Assembly: GCF_006385175.1 (NCBI RefSeq)
Contig: NZ_VFIY01000014.1
Location: 1-64,000 of the forward strand
Direction of reading: 5' to 3'
Length of the DNA stretch: 64,000 nucleotides
Origin: Emcibacter nanhaiensis
GTDB lineage: Bacteria; Pseudomonadota; Alphaproteobacteria; Sphingomonadales; Emcibacteraceae
Position numbers and translations under genes: made by a program. Below the pieces are notes generated by a model. It was given only the letters and a program-made list of their open reading frames with translations. It was not told where the DNA came from and did no database searches. This document shows, in pieces, positions 1 to 8,110 of the stretch (positions are counted from its first letter, which is position 1; each line of letters opens with the position of its first letter).

Positions 1-1
1 C

Positions 2-268
2 AATTGTCTCAGAGGATCGGAGATATCGCTTGGTGGTCAGATCATAGGCGTTGCCGATGTTGTGTCAGCGCTTGTTTCTAAACGAACATATCGCACCGCT
101 TCAACCGCCGACGAGGTTGAAAAGATTCTGATGGACCTGATACCTCATCAGATGGACCCCGAAATTGTTCAGACTGCTCTGGATTGTTTAAGGGCTGAAG
201 TAGACGAGATATTCATGGTAACTGACTATGCCCATGAAATGCAGAACGCCGTTCATCATTATCATTAA
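2..268 (+). CDS. HD-GYP domain protein, C-terminal end (gene cut by left edge)
   Basis: The frame starting at base 2 is open from the window edge to the stop at 266-268. It reads IIGVADVVSALVSKRTY near its start, which is the typical C-terminal part of an HD-GYP cyclic-di-GMP phosphodiesterase (usual form IIAVADVxDALTSxRPY). The last 50 residues form the helical tail of that domain. The GTG at 62 is an internal codon, not a start. In the family this domain hydrolyses c-di-GMP in the cytoplasm. The metal-binding HD and GYP residues lie upstream of the window, so activity cannot be judged. It faces the same way as the chemoreceptor at the other edge; both look like host signalling genes outside the catabolic block. 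Confidence 0.8.
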   Translation, partial: NCLRGSEISLGGQIIGVADVVSALVSKRTYRTASTADEVEKILMDLIPHQMDPEIVQTALDCLRAEVDEIFMVTDYAHEMQNAVHHYH

Positions 269-351
269 GCCGGCATTTAAACTGGGCACGCCTTAAACCA
301 AGAACACGCCTAATCTAAAAACAGGCCCCCGCCTTTGCTCGCTTGGGGAGG

Positions 352-414
352 TTGGTTGTGGGGGCAGGATTTGAATTAAACCCATACTCAGATTATCTAA
401 GTCTTGCTGCATAG
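352..414 (+). repeat. Boundary repeat, left copy (tRNA-end-like)
   Basis: This 63-bp stretch aligns without gaps to 63417-63479 at about four positions in five, counted by eye, and from 365 on to 13053-13101. It begins TTGGTTGTGGGGGCAGGATT, which resembles the reverse complement of a tRNA acceptor and T-arm. No complete tRNA can be folded here. It could be an old attachment site or a piece of a recombinase-linked element. Confidence 0.5.
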
Positions 415-627
415 ACAAAGAAGCCATAACAGAGATCCGGAGTTACCTTAAAAAAGTGGCCATTTTCAACTCCATCTTAGGTAGAATTCTGCAAACAGTT
501 GTTTCAAAAACTCGATACGCTATCAATCCCACTTAATAAGTGAAAGACTTAAAACTCAACTTACAATATAGAAGTAAAAGCGATCACTGTTTCATTTAAA
601 AGTACAACCATCCCCAAGACTAATATG

Positions 628-657
628 AATGCTGGCTGGAATAATCCAGCCAGCATT
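628..657. terminator. Perfect 12-bp stem hairpin with T-run
   Basis: AATGCTGGCTGG (628-639) and its exact complement CCAGCCAGCATT (646-657) enclose a 6-base loop. A T-run (656-660) follows on the plus strand. On the minus strand, where the amidohydrolase gene ends at 719, the stem is followed by a weaker T-poor sequence. It may still end that transcript or insulate the island from the left. Confidence 0.6.
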
Positions 658-718
658 TTTCTTCCACAAAGATCCATTGCATGCCATCTTTAACACCTTT
701 GCGGAGAGAACGTTCCAG

Positions 719-2986
719 TCAGGCGTTGATGCGTTGTCCACTCGCCACAGACGCCCGGAAAGAGGGAACCTCCTGTTCCGGCCAATCCGGCACCTCAAAT
801 TTTGTATCCTCCGCAAAACGGTTAAGGACATTCTCCGTGATACGCGCCACCGAATTGTCGAAATTGTCATGTGACAGACTTCCGGACCAAGCGATAGAAC
901 CGACGGAAAATACGGCCCCTCCCGCGGAAGTTTCAAAAAACACCATATCTGCCCGGATCCTGTCATCCAGGTTCGGAGGCACCGTATACAAAAATTCTTC
1001 TTTGGCGAGAAACATGTCCTCCGGATGGTTCTCCGACCGGGCCAGGACCAGACCATGCGCCGGCGATCCCAGGGCAACATCGAAGCGATCAATTTCTTCT
1101 CCGACAGCCCCGCCGCCGCGGAGACCGAAATCACCGATAATATTGTCCTCCACCCCGTCAAATATGAAAGAACATCTCTGGTTTTCGGCATCCTGCGTGC
1201 GGCGAAAATATGTTGAAGCAGTGAATCCCTGTGCCGCAAACCCTATACCCACCAGGGTATTCGGTGACCTGAACTGACGTCGCCAAAGCCCTCCCATCTC
1301 ACCGTCAAAGGCATGATAATATTCCCCGGGTTCCGCAACCCAGCCGCGGTTGCCGTCTTCCGCGCGGCGCACCTCCATCGCAGCGGGCCAGTTTTCACTG
1401 AACGCAACTCTCCAGTAAAAGCCATTCCCCCCCAGATACATGAGACGCCCACCGTTGGCCAGGAAGCCATCATAGGCATCAAATATTTTCCCCGTCAGAT
1501 ATTCCGGATGAGTGCCTGTCAACAGAACCCGGTAGTTGTTCAGTATCCCCGCCCCATACAGTTCGATATCATGGTCTGTAATCACGTCATAATGAAATCC
1601 CCGCGTCTCCAGCCAGTGAATAATATTGGTATCTGCCGGAAAGGCCCACGGCCGTGTATCCGGTCGCAGGTTCCAAATCGGCCGCAGATGAGAAACATAA
1701 TGGACACCGGAACCGTCCGCATGCCCCTGGTACATGGAGTGCCCAAAAGTGGGGTTCTCCATAAACATTTCCACTTCCGGAAGCAGCGGTACATCTTCTC
1801 CATACAGGGCACGCAAAACCTGCACATGCGCAATTTCGTTGGAGTAGGCAAGATAGGATGCAGTTGGCAGGACCAAGGCAATCTGCGGCTGGTCGGGCCT
1901 TCTGAGTTTTGGCGGGCTGACAAAAAAAGTCAGATATTCCGTTTCCGTTCCGGCTCTTAATCTGGCAGCATAGGCCCCGCTTCTCAGGTCTCCGGGAATC
2001 CGGTAGGAAAAAGTGACATCCCACCTGGAATCATACAGGTCAGTATCGTGAAAGTGAATGGCACCATATTCCAACGGCGCATTCTGCCAGTTTCTTTCTC
2101 TGCCGCTCCATCTCAAGCCCCGCACGGCCCGATTGGGAAGATTTACCACCTTGCCGTCAAGGCCACCCGTCAACAGATTACGAATATGTGGTGTCTGAAT
2201 ATCCCTGGAAAAATCCCAGAAACCCAATAGACGCCCTTCATTGGCAGAGGGCTGTTCGGCAAGAACAAGCCCGAAACATTTGTTATCATCTATATACTCT
2301 GCAATGAGGCGGGGCGCTTCCAGCTTGCCGTTAAAGGAGTGAAGCGGCTTTTCCTGAGGGTCCCACGAAGAAGCCAGTGTCAACAGATCCGGTACAAACG
2401 GCACATCCAGGTCAATTTCCTGCCTCTTCCGGCATGAAGCTTTCATGGCCAGATCGCCAACTCCCATAGAACATACTGTCTGAAAAAGTGTAATTTCAGA
2501 ATGTTCCTGACTGACGGACACGCCGATAATACTCCAATGATCCAGTGGCATTTGCTTATCTAACGCAACCGTTACCCCCGCACAATCGCAGGAAAGACGT
2601 CCTCCGTCATCCAGCCACAGAGAAAGAATATCCTCCCCTTTCCCATGGGTTAAATGAGCGATTGTCTGCCTGCAACCATTGAAAAGTGTGGGAAACACAG
2701 CAAGAGTAACAGACAGCGCATCAAATTCTGCCTCTTCATTATTAACAGGTAATACAGCAAAGGAGCCTGAGCGTTTATCCTGCGGCACAGCTTTGCGACG
2801 ACCGGCAAACGGTGCTTCTATTTCCTCGAGAATAACTCCCGGGCCGGCCGGATCGGGATCTCCATTTACAATCCGGACCAGATCCACTTCACAATCGATA
2901 ACTTCCTCGCCGTGAATCATAAAATCCAGCGTGTCTCCGCCCCGCACAACCAGTTCGCTGCAATAACCTGTCAGTTTCTTTCTCAT
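719..2986 (-). CDS. N,N-dimethylformamidase large-subunit-like amidohydrolase (DmfA2 family)
   Basis: The protein (755 aa) has the DmfA2 layout: an N-terminal beta domain with the signature NGDPDPAGPG near residue 45, a lectin-like insert at about 100-250, and a glutamine-amidotransferase-like core from about 370. The family's mononuclear iron is held by two Tyr and one Glu. Matching candidates are Tyr in YLAYSN (about 378-383), Tyr in HYVSHLRP (about 430) and Glu in THPEY (about 495). Family members cleave small amides such as dimethylformamide. The small subunit DmfA1 is not seen nearby, so the substrate may differ. The second ATG (2986) is preferred over the ATG at 2998 because GGAG lies at ideal distance before it. 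The gene diverges from a TonB receptor across a 90-bp promoter with TetR-type palindromes. Confidence 0.75.
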   Translation of the reverse strand: MRKKLTGYCSELVVRGGDTLDFMIHGEEVIDCEVDLVRIVNGDPDPAGPGVILEEIEAPFAGRRKAVPQDKRSGSFAVLPVNNEEAEFDALSVTLAVFPTLFNGCRQTIAHLTHGKGEDILSLWLDDGGRLSCDCAGVTVALDKQMPLDHWSIIGVSVSQEHSEITLFQTVCSMGVGDLAMKASCRKRQEIDLDVPFVPDLLTLASSWDPQEKPLHSFNGKLEAPRLIAEYIDDNKCFGLVLAEQPSANEGRLLGFWDFSRDIQTPHIRNLLTGGLDGKVVNLPNRAVRGLRWSGRERNWQNAPLEYGAIHFHDTDLYDSRWDVTFSYRIPGDLRSGAYAARLRAGTETEYLTFFVSPPKLRRPDQPQIALVLPTASYLAYSNEIAHVQVLRALYGEDVPLLPEVEMFMENPTFGHSMYQGHADGSGVHYVSHLRPIWNLRPDTRPWAFPADTNIIHWLETRGFHYDVITDHDIELYGAGILNNYRVLLTGTHPEYLTGKIFDAYDGFLANGGRLMYLGGNGFYWRVAFSENWPAAMEVRRAEDGNRGWVAEPGEYYHAFDGEMGGLWRRQFRSPNTLVGIGFAAQGFTASTYFRRTQDAENQRCSFIFDGVEDNIIGDFGLRGGGAVGEEIDRFDVALGSPAHGLVLARSENHPEDMFLAKEEFLYTVPPNLDDRIRADMVFFETSAGGAVFSVGSIAWSGSLSHDNFDNSVARITENVLNRFAEDTKFEVPDWPEQEVPSFRASVASGQRINA

Positions 2987-3002
2987 AACCGTCTCCATTT
3001 TT

Positions 3003-3015
3003 ATACTTGCTATAA
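3003..3015. promoter_or_regulatory. Putative TetR operator, copy 1 (imperfect)
   Basis: TATACTTGCTATA matches the 13-bp palindrome TATAGyyrCTATA except for one base in the left arm. It lies 16 bp from copy 2, between the divergent amidohydrolase and TonB receptor genes. Confidence 0.4.
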
Positions 3016-3018
3016 TAT

Positions 3019-3031
3019 TATAGTTACTATA
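3019..3031. promoter_or_regulatory. Putative TetR operator, copy 2
   Basis: TATAGTTACTATA is a perfect dyad with 6-bp arms around one central base. With the TATTTTTrT that follows, it matches the sequence in front of the TetR gene at 12122-12134. This supports control of both divergent genes by that regulator. Confidence 0.55.
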
Positions 3032-3074
3032 TTTTTATTCTTAATACAAATATTTTAGTGGAGGAATCAATCCA

Positions 3075-5297
3075 ATGAAGATGCCTAGACAAAACCGTGA
3101 GCTCGTCCTGCTACTAAGTTCAGCAGCATTCGCTCTTTTTTCACAAAATGGAACAGCTCAGGAAAGTAGCAGCGAGACTACAGAACTGGTGCTTGAAGAA
3201 GTGGTTGTAACCTCCCAAAGGCGCAGCCAGTCTTTACAGGATGTTCCGATCGCAATGTCTGTTTTTGACAGTAACGCTATTAATCGAACCGGAATCAACG
3301 ACGTATCAAATCTGGCAGCATTGACACCCGGTTTTTCCGGCTTCAGCGTTTCCAGTTCCCAGCCCCTTCTTACAGTAAGGGGCGTCGGCAGCAATGACTT
3401 CACTGTCGGCAACGATCCGGCACTGGGCGTATATGTGGATGACGTTTATATCGGCCGTTCTGCCGGCGCTATTACCAGCCTTCTGGATGTAAACCGTGTC
3501 GAAGTTCTAAAAGGCCCCCAGGGCTCACTATTCGGACGTAATACAACTGCCGGCGCGCTAAGCATCGTCCGCAATACTCCAAACAATGAGCGTGCGCTCG
3601 ATTTGAGCGCTTCCTATGGAGAATTTGACACTGCCGAACTTCGGGCCATGGGCAATATTCCGATAAATGAAGATATATATTTCCGGACTGCAGGACGTTA
3701 CTACGAACGAGATGGTTATCTGACTAACCTGGTTTCGGGCAACAAGCTCGGCAAAAAAGAATCCATTGCCCTGAGAAGTGCGCTTCGTTTCGAGGGGGAC
3801 GATAAAAACTTCCAAATTGATTTCGACTGGGAACGCAACCGCGACGATTCAGCAATTTATCGTTCACTCGTCTTCCCTGCATCGGGCGGAACATTACCAA
3901 ATAAGGACGAAGTTATTACGGATCTGGCGGATGACAACCGCGCCAATCGGGATATTTATGGCATTTCCGCTCATGCCGAAATTGATCTCGGCGACTATAG
4001 CCTGAAAAGTGTTTCTGCATTCCGCCACTACAAGATGGACTATCTGGAAGATACGGATGCCACGCCATTGGCTCTCTTGCATTTCGGAACCGTCGAGAAA
4101 AATGATTCCTATAGCGAGGAGATTCGCCTGAGCTCTCCGCAAGACAATCGACTGATCTGGTTTATCGGGGTCAGCGCCTTCTATGAAAAAATTTCCGCAA
4201 CATCCAGCGTGAAATATTCCGAAGAAGATTTTTGCCTGTTGCTGGCCGGTGTGCCTTGCCAAGCGGTAATCGGCGTCCCGGGTTTTGCAGGTAGCGACAT
4301 CACGGAATTGAATTTTGCCGAGGCCGAATATCTCAATCTGGCCATCTTCGGCGATGCTACCTATTCGATCACAGATCGCCTGAACTTCACAGCAGGCGTT
4401 CGCTATTCTTACGATGATAAGTCTGCCGATATCAATAACCCGGCCCCTGCAAATGCAGTTATTGCACCGGCAGCATTGGGAACAACCACATTATTTTTGC
4501 AGGAAACAAGCGGAACGCTCAATCTTGATGACAGTTATGGACAGGTTCAGCCACGTTTCGCCCTGGATTATCAATTAAGTGAAGACATCCAGATGTATGC
4601 AAGCGCCACCCGGGGCTACAAGTCAGGGGGTTTTAACATTCTGGTGCCGCAAGCTGGTGCTTTTGATCCAGAAACCATCTGGTCATATGAACTCGGGATC
4701 AAGGGGACTCTTTGGAGCGGTCGGATTAACTATGACCTCGCCGCATTCCACTATAAATACGACGATCTGCAGGTTCAGATCGTACAAGCGGTAACCACCA
4801 CACAGAATGCAGCCAGTTCGTCAGGAGACGGTATAGAATTCTCCGTTCGGGCCCGCCCCACTCAGAATTTGAATCTGAATGCAGGTCTCGCCGTGCTGGA
4901 CGCCACTTATGACACTTTCGTCTTTTCCTCGACCGAGGATTACAGCGGCAACAGGCTGCCACGTGCCCCCAAGGTAACAGCCAACGCCAGCGTTGATTAT
5001 CATATCCCGCTCAATGATGCTGACGAATTGTCATTCCATGTGGACTGGAGCTATTCCAGCAAACAATATCTGCTTGCCAGCAACCGTGCCGAAAGCCTTC
5101 AGAAAGGGTTCTCCCTGTTTAATGCCGAAGTCGGGTTCAGTTTCGGTGACGCCCGATACCGCGTAACGCTCTATGGCCGAAATCTGACTAACACAAAATA
5201 CATAAATCAGTCTCAGATCGTTGATGATCTTGGCATTGCCATTCAGCAGTACGCGATGCCGCGAAACCTTGGTGTGCGTCTGCAAGCAACATATTGA
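3075..5297 (+). CDS. TonB-dependent outer-membrane receptor 1
   Basis: The protein (740 aa) has a signal peptide (to about residue 28, ending near FSQNGTAQ), a TonB-box-like stretch LEEVVVTSQRR at about 42, a plug domain with the usual VEVLKGPQGSLFGRNTTAGA at about 140-160, and a beta-barrel closing with the aromatic-ended strand GVRLQATY. Such receptors import large or scarce ligands across the outer membrane using TonB energy. The plug motif VPIAMSV is of the type common in Alphaproteobacteria. A clear GGAGG lies before the ATG. Its position at the head of the TetR module suggests it imports the substrate of the enzymes that follow. The ligand cannot be read from sequence. Confidence 0.93.
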   Translation: MKMPRQNRELVLLLSSAAFALFSQNGTAQESSSETTELVLEEVVVTSQRRSQSLQDVPIAMSVFDSNAINRTGINDVSNLAALTPGFSGFSVSSSQPLLTVRGVGSNDFTVGNDPALGVYVDDVYIGRSAGAITSLLDVNRVEVLKGPQGSLFGRNTTAGALSIVRNTPNNERALDLSASYGEFDTAELRAMGNIPINEDIYFRTAGRYYERDGYLTNLVSGNKLGKKESIALRSALRFEGDDKNFQIDFDWERNRDDSAIYRSLVFPASGGTLPNKDEVITDLADDNRANRDIYGISAHAEIDLGDYSLKSVSAFRHYKMDYLEDTDATPLALLHFGTVEKNDSYSEEIRLSSPQDNRLIWFIGVSAFYEKISATSSVKYSEEDFCLLLAGVPCQAVIGVPGFAGSDITELNFAEAEYLNLAIFGDATYSITDRLNFTAGVRYSYDDKSADINNPAPANAVIAPAALGTTTLFLQETSGTLNLDDSYGQVQPRFALDYQLSEDIQMYASATRGYKSGGFNILVPQAGAFDPETIWSYELGIKGTLWSGRINYDLAAFHYKYDDLQVQIVQAVTTTQNAASSSGDGIEFSVRARPTQNLNLNAGLAVLDATYDTFVFSSTEDYSGNRLPRAPKVTANASVDYHIPLNDADELSFHVDWSYSSKQYLLASNRAESLQKGFSLFNAEVGFSFGDARYRVTLYGRNLTNTKYINQSQIVDDLGIAIQQYAMPRNLGVRLQATY

Positions 5298-5317
5298 CCC
5301 CGAACGGGGAGACTTCC

Positions 5318-5400
5318 CGATGACTGCTCTCGGCTCATCTTCAGAATGGATGGCCCAGAATGAGGCAACCAACCTGGTAGGAAACGCCGAGAGCATCATC
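5318..5400. other. Long inverted repeat between receptor and reductase genes
   Basis: GCTCTCGGC (5326-5334) and GCCGAGAGC (5386-5394) are exact complements. The match runs outward to nearly 15 bp (GATGA and TCATC ends). The 51-base loop sits in the 165-bp gap after the receptor. It could act in mRNA processing or reduced read-through; there is no T-run for a simple terminator. Confidence 0.35.
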
Positions 5401-5462
5401 AGCGGATAGAACTTTCAGGCGTATTTAGTGGAACGCCTAATGCATCTCAGGAGATGAAACAA

Positions 5463-6815
5463 GTGACCCAACCAAAAAGAATTCTTGTTGTCGGTGCCGG
5501 CGGCAGTATGACACAAACCTTCCTTAAAGGTGTTGCCGCCCAACTTCCGGATAATTTATCCTTGAATTTGAGAGACATCAATGAAGCGGCGGCACAGCAA
5601 GCTGCAACTCTTTTTCCCGATGGCGTTGCGACGGCAGGCGAATTGGATCTTTTTGACCGGGAAGCGCTTCAGTCTGCAATTGCCGAAGCCGACTTCGTTG
5701 TTAATGGCGCAGGCCCCTTTCACCTCACTGCCGGAGTTGTCCGTCGAGCGGCCATAAAAGCCGGCATTTCCTATCTCGACCTTGACGATGACACAGAAAG
5801 CACCCTTGACGGTATATGCCTTTCCGAAGAGGCCAAAGCAAATAACTCGGCACTCTATCTCGGATGCGGTGCGTCCCCCGGTCTGACCAATGTATTGGCG
5901 CAAGACCTTGCAGAACATCTGGACAGGGTTGAGGAAATTGATGTTGTCTGGTGTGTCGGCGACGAAGGCCCCCAACTATTGGGACGCTCTGTTGTTGCTC
6001 ATACACTTCATATGGGGGCCGGCACCTACGCCGGCTGGAGAAATGGTCAACAAACAGAACGGCAAAGCTATGCCTCGAGCCGTCGATTCAGTCTCCCCGG
6101 CCTGAAGAAACAGTCTTTTTATGAATGTGCGCATCCTGAACCTGTCATGCTCGGCCACAGTTATCCCGACGTTCGTTCGGTCACATGCTGGGGCTCGTTA
6201 CATCCGGCGCCTATCAATGGAATAATAAAGGGTGTCGCCCTAGCGGAAAAGTCTGGCCGCGTATCCACCGAAGATGCAATTACATTCCTGCAGAACGCCA
6301 TTGCGGGGCAAAAAACGGATAAATCTGTTGAACAAGAAGCAAAGAAAGGAATCACTCAACAGCTGTCAGCTGGCGAAATCTCGTTATGGGATGTAGCAGA
6401 GTTCCTCTTTCGTGACCTGTTAAAACTTCAATATCCCACAAAGGCAGCAACTGCTGCCATCGTCAGAGGTGAATACAAAGGGGATATCTTCGAACTGATA
6501 CGTTATGTGGACTCCAGCCCCGCTGGATCACCCTTGAAATTTATGGATGTCTCGACAGGCTATTCTCAGGCGGCCTTCTTCCTCGAGGCCATTAAAAATG
6601 ATCCGGGTACGAAGGCAGGCTGTCTTTTTCCGGAGCAGTGGATCAACCCCGGTGTTTTTTACGAAAGACTGTCACAACTGCTGGGCATTCCGGTAAACTC
6701 CTGGCTAAGCCCGGTCCGTTTCCGTCCTTTTAGTGAAAATGGCGCAGGTCACTGGACTGAGTGGCCGGAAGCACCCCGCGCGCCCTCGACACAGGATATC
6801 GGGAGACTGTCATGA
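5463..6815 (+). CDS. Saccharopine dehydrogenase-like NAD(P)-binding protein A
   Basis: The protein (450 aa) opens with a Rossmann motif, RILVVGAGGSMTQTF, and continues as a saccharopine-dehydrogenase-type fold (NGAGPFHLTAGVVRRA near 85, then LGCGASPGLTNVLA near 140). The family covers lysine-pathway reductases and many uncharacterised oxidoreductases; no specific reaction can be assigned. Start: AGGAG abuts the ATG at 5454, so the GTG at 5463, nine bases from the ribosome site, is the better choice. The stop overlaps the next start in ATGA, so the two are translationally coupled. With the second family member at 8111 it brackets the acyl-CoA dehydrogenase, suggesting that the two act on intermediates of one pathway. 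Confidence 0.75.
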   Translation: MTQPKRILVVGAGGSMTQTFLKGVAAQLPDNLSLNLRDINEAAAQQAATLFPDGVATAGELDLFDREALQSAIAEADFVVNGAGPFHLTAGVVRRAAIKAGISYLDLDDDTESTLDGICLSEEAKANNSALYLGCGASPGLTNVLAQDLAEHLDRVEEIDVVWCVGDEGPQLLGRSVVAHTLHMGAGTYAGWRNGQQTERQSYASSRRFSLPGLKKQSFYECAHPEPVMLGHSYPDVRSVTCWGSLHPAPINGIIKGVALAEKSGRVSTEDAITFLQNAIAGQKTDKSVEQEAKKGITQQLSAGEISLWDVAEFLFRDLLKLQYPTKAATAAIVRGEYKGDIFELIRYVDSSPAGSPLKFMDVSTGYSQAAFFLEAIKNDPGTKAGCLFPEQWINPGVFYERLSQLLGIPVNSWLSPVRFRPFSENGAGHWTEWPEAPRAPSTQDIGRLS

Positions 6816-8086
6816 AGATGGTTCTCAATCCCGATGTCCCTCGTCTCTCCTTGTCAGGTCTTGATGCTGATCTGACGGAGGAAGAGATTGCTATTCAGGA
6901 AACTGCCCACAAATTTGCCAGGCAGGTCATGCGCCCACTGGGGCAAAAGCTTGACAAACTGAACCCAGAGCAAGTGGTAAAACCGGAGGCCGGGTTATCG
7001 GATTTTCTACAGCAGCTTGACGAGCTAGGTCTTTCCCCCCTCGCAATCAGTCAACTGGAACCGCTGGTTGCCTCCCGCTTGCTTCCCCTTGTCCTGGAAG
7101 AACTGGGGTGGGGAGACCCCGGCCTTACAGTCCTGTCCCTCGTTGGTGCTTTTCCTGCCTTGGCCGCAGATATGTCCGGCAACCCGGTGCTGACAGAAAA
7201 GTTTAATGGGAAACAAGGCTGCTGGATTGCAACACAGCCCGACCGTGGCAGCGACGTGGCGGACCCAAAAGGTATTAATCTTTTGCGTGGCGGCTCACAG
7301 ATAAAAGGGAATTTACATGCCAAATTGTCTGGTGATCACCTGACGCTGAACGGTCAGTCTTCATCCTGGGTTTCCGGTGGCCCGCTCGCAGAGACTGCCC
7401 TGATATTCTGCGCCACAGACCTGGGCGAAGGTTATGTTTCCGAAAATGGCACCATAAACGGTTGCGCCATGTTGGTATCCCTTGATCAGAAAGGCGTTTC
7501 AAAAGGCCCTCCCCTTGATAAAATCGGCAAACGACCGCTACCGCAGGGTGAAATCTTCTTTGATGATGTCGAGGTCCCCCTGGATCACATCCTGGCCGGG
7601 CACAAGGGATTCCCCTCGGCTGTATTCAGTGCCCTCACCTTCGGGAATCTTGAGATCGCCTGCATTATGACTGGCGTCGCGCGCGCGGCCTACGATCATT
7701 CGATATCTTATGTCCACAATCGTCGCCAGGGCGGCGGTCAATTGATTGCACATCAATCTGTCAAGACACGCTTGTTTAACATGTGGTGCAAGGTTGAATC
7801 CTGCCGTGCAATGGCCCGCCGGGTTTCAAAGTTCAACTTTCTGTCGGTTGACCCTCATGTACTCGCCTCAATTACAGCAAAAGTACACTGCACCCAAATG
7901 GCCTTCGAAGTGGCCAATGAAGCAATACAAATATTCGGCGGTGTGGGACTGACTGCCGAATATCCGGTTGAAAAGATTTTTCGCGATGCCCGTGCTGCAC
8001 TGATAGAGGACGGTGAAAACAATATTCTCGGCCTGATCGCCGCTGACTGGCTCAGCCGCACCTGGCAACACACTTCCGCATCGTAA
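6812..8086 (+). CDS. Acyl-CoA dehydrogenase family protein A
   Basis: The protein (424 aa) shows the acyl-CoA dehydrogenase layout: helical N-terminus from LTEEEIAIQETAHKFAR, a beta domain with FFDDVEVPLDHILAG near 250, and a C-terminal helical domain with IFGGVGLTAEYPVEKIFRD near 380. The place where many members carry the catalytic Glu in EGT reads IEDGENNI, so a Glu is near but the motif is unusual. It would use FAD to put a double bond into an acyl-CoA in the cytoplasm. The start at 6812 (ATGA overlap with the upstream stop) is preferred over an in-frame ATG at 6761, which lacks a ribosome site and lies deep in the previous gene. Confidence 0.85.
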   Translation: MKMVLNPDVPRLSLSGLDADLTEEEIAIQETAHKFARQVMRPLGQKLDKLNPEQVVKPEAGLSDFLQQLDELGLSPLAISQLEPLVASRLLPLVLEELGWGDPGLTVLSLVGAFPALAADMSGNPVLTEKFNGKQGCWIATQPDRGSDVADPKGINLLRGGSQIKGNLHAKLSGDHLTLNGQSSSWVSGGPLAETALIFCATDLGEGYVSENGTINGCAMLVSLDQKGVSKGPPLDKIGKRPLPQGEIFFDDVEVPLDHILAGHKGFPSAVFSALTFGNLEIACIMTGVARAAYDHSISYVHNRRQGGGQLIAHQSVKTRLFNMWCKVESCRAMARRVSKFNFLSVDPHVLASITAKVHCTQMAFEVANEAIQIFGGVGLTAEYPVEKIFRDARAALIEDGENNILGLIAADWLSRTWQHTSAS

Positions 8087-8110
8087 CCCCAAAGACAAAT
8101 GGAGACCCAA

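Larger units (their letters stand above)
269..718. other. 450-bp non-coding left boundary region
   Basis: No credible gene is seen. The stretch holds the left copy of a dispersed repeat (352-414, with similarity running on to about 440), the 15-mer CTTAAAAAAGTGGCC (447-461) that recurs with one change at 62259-62273, and a strong hairpin at 628-657. It separates the HD-GYP gene from the first catabolic gene and is the likely left boundary of the island. Confidence 0.6.

Noticed and set aside
352-414. A tRNA gene on the minus strand
   Set aside because: Only the acceptor/T-arm-like head resembles a tRNA. No anticodon arm or D-arm can be formed from the following bases, here or at 63417.
592-1239. 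Open frame of 215 codons on the minus strand
   Set aside because: It overlaps the amidohydrolase gene in another frame, is rich in Arg and Trp and has no family features. It is a shadow.
3011-3022. TATAATATTATA as a separate operator
   Set aside because: It is a perfect palindrome but made only of A and T, overlaps the ends of the two 13-bp sites and does not recur at the TetR promoter.
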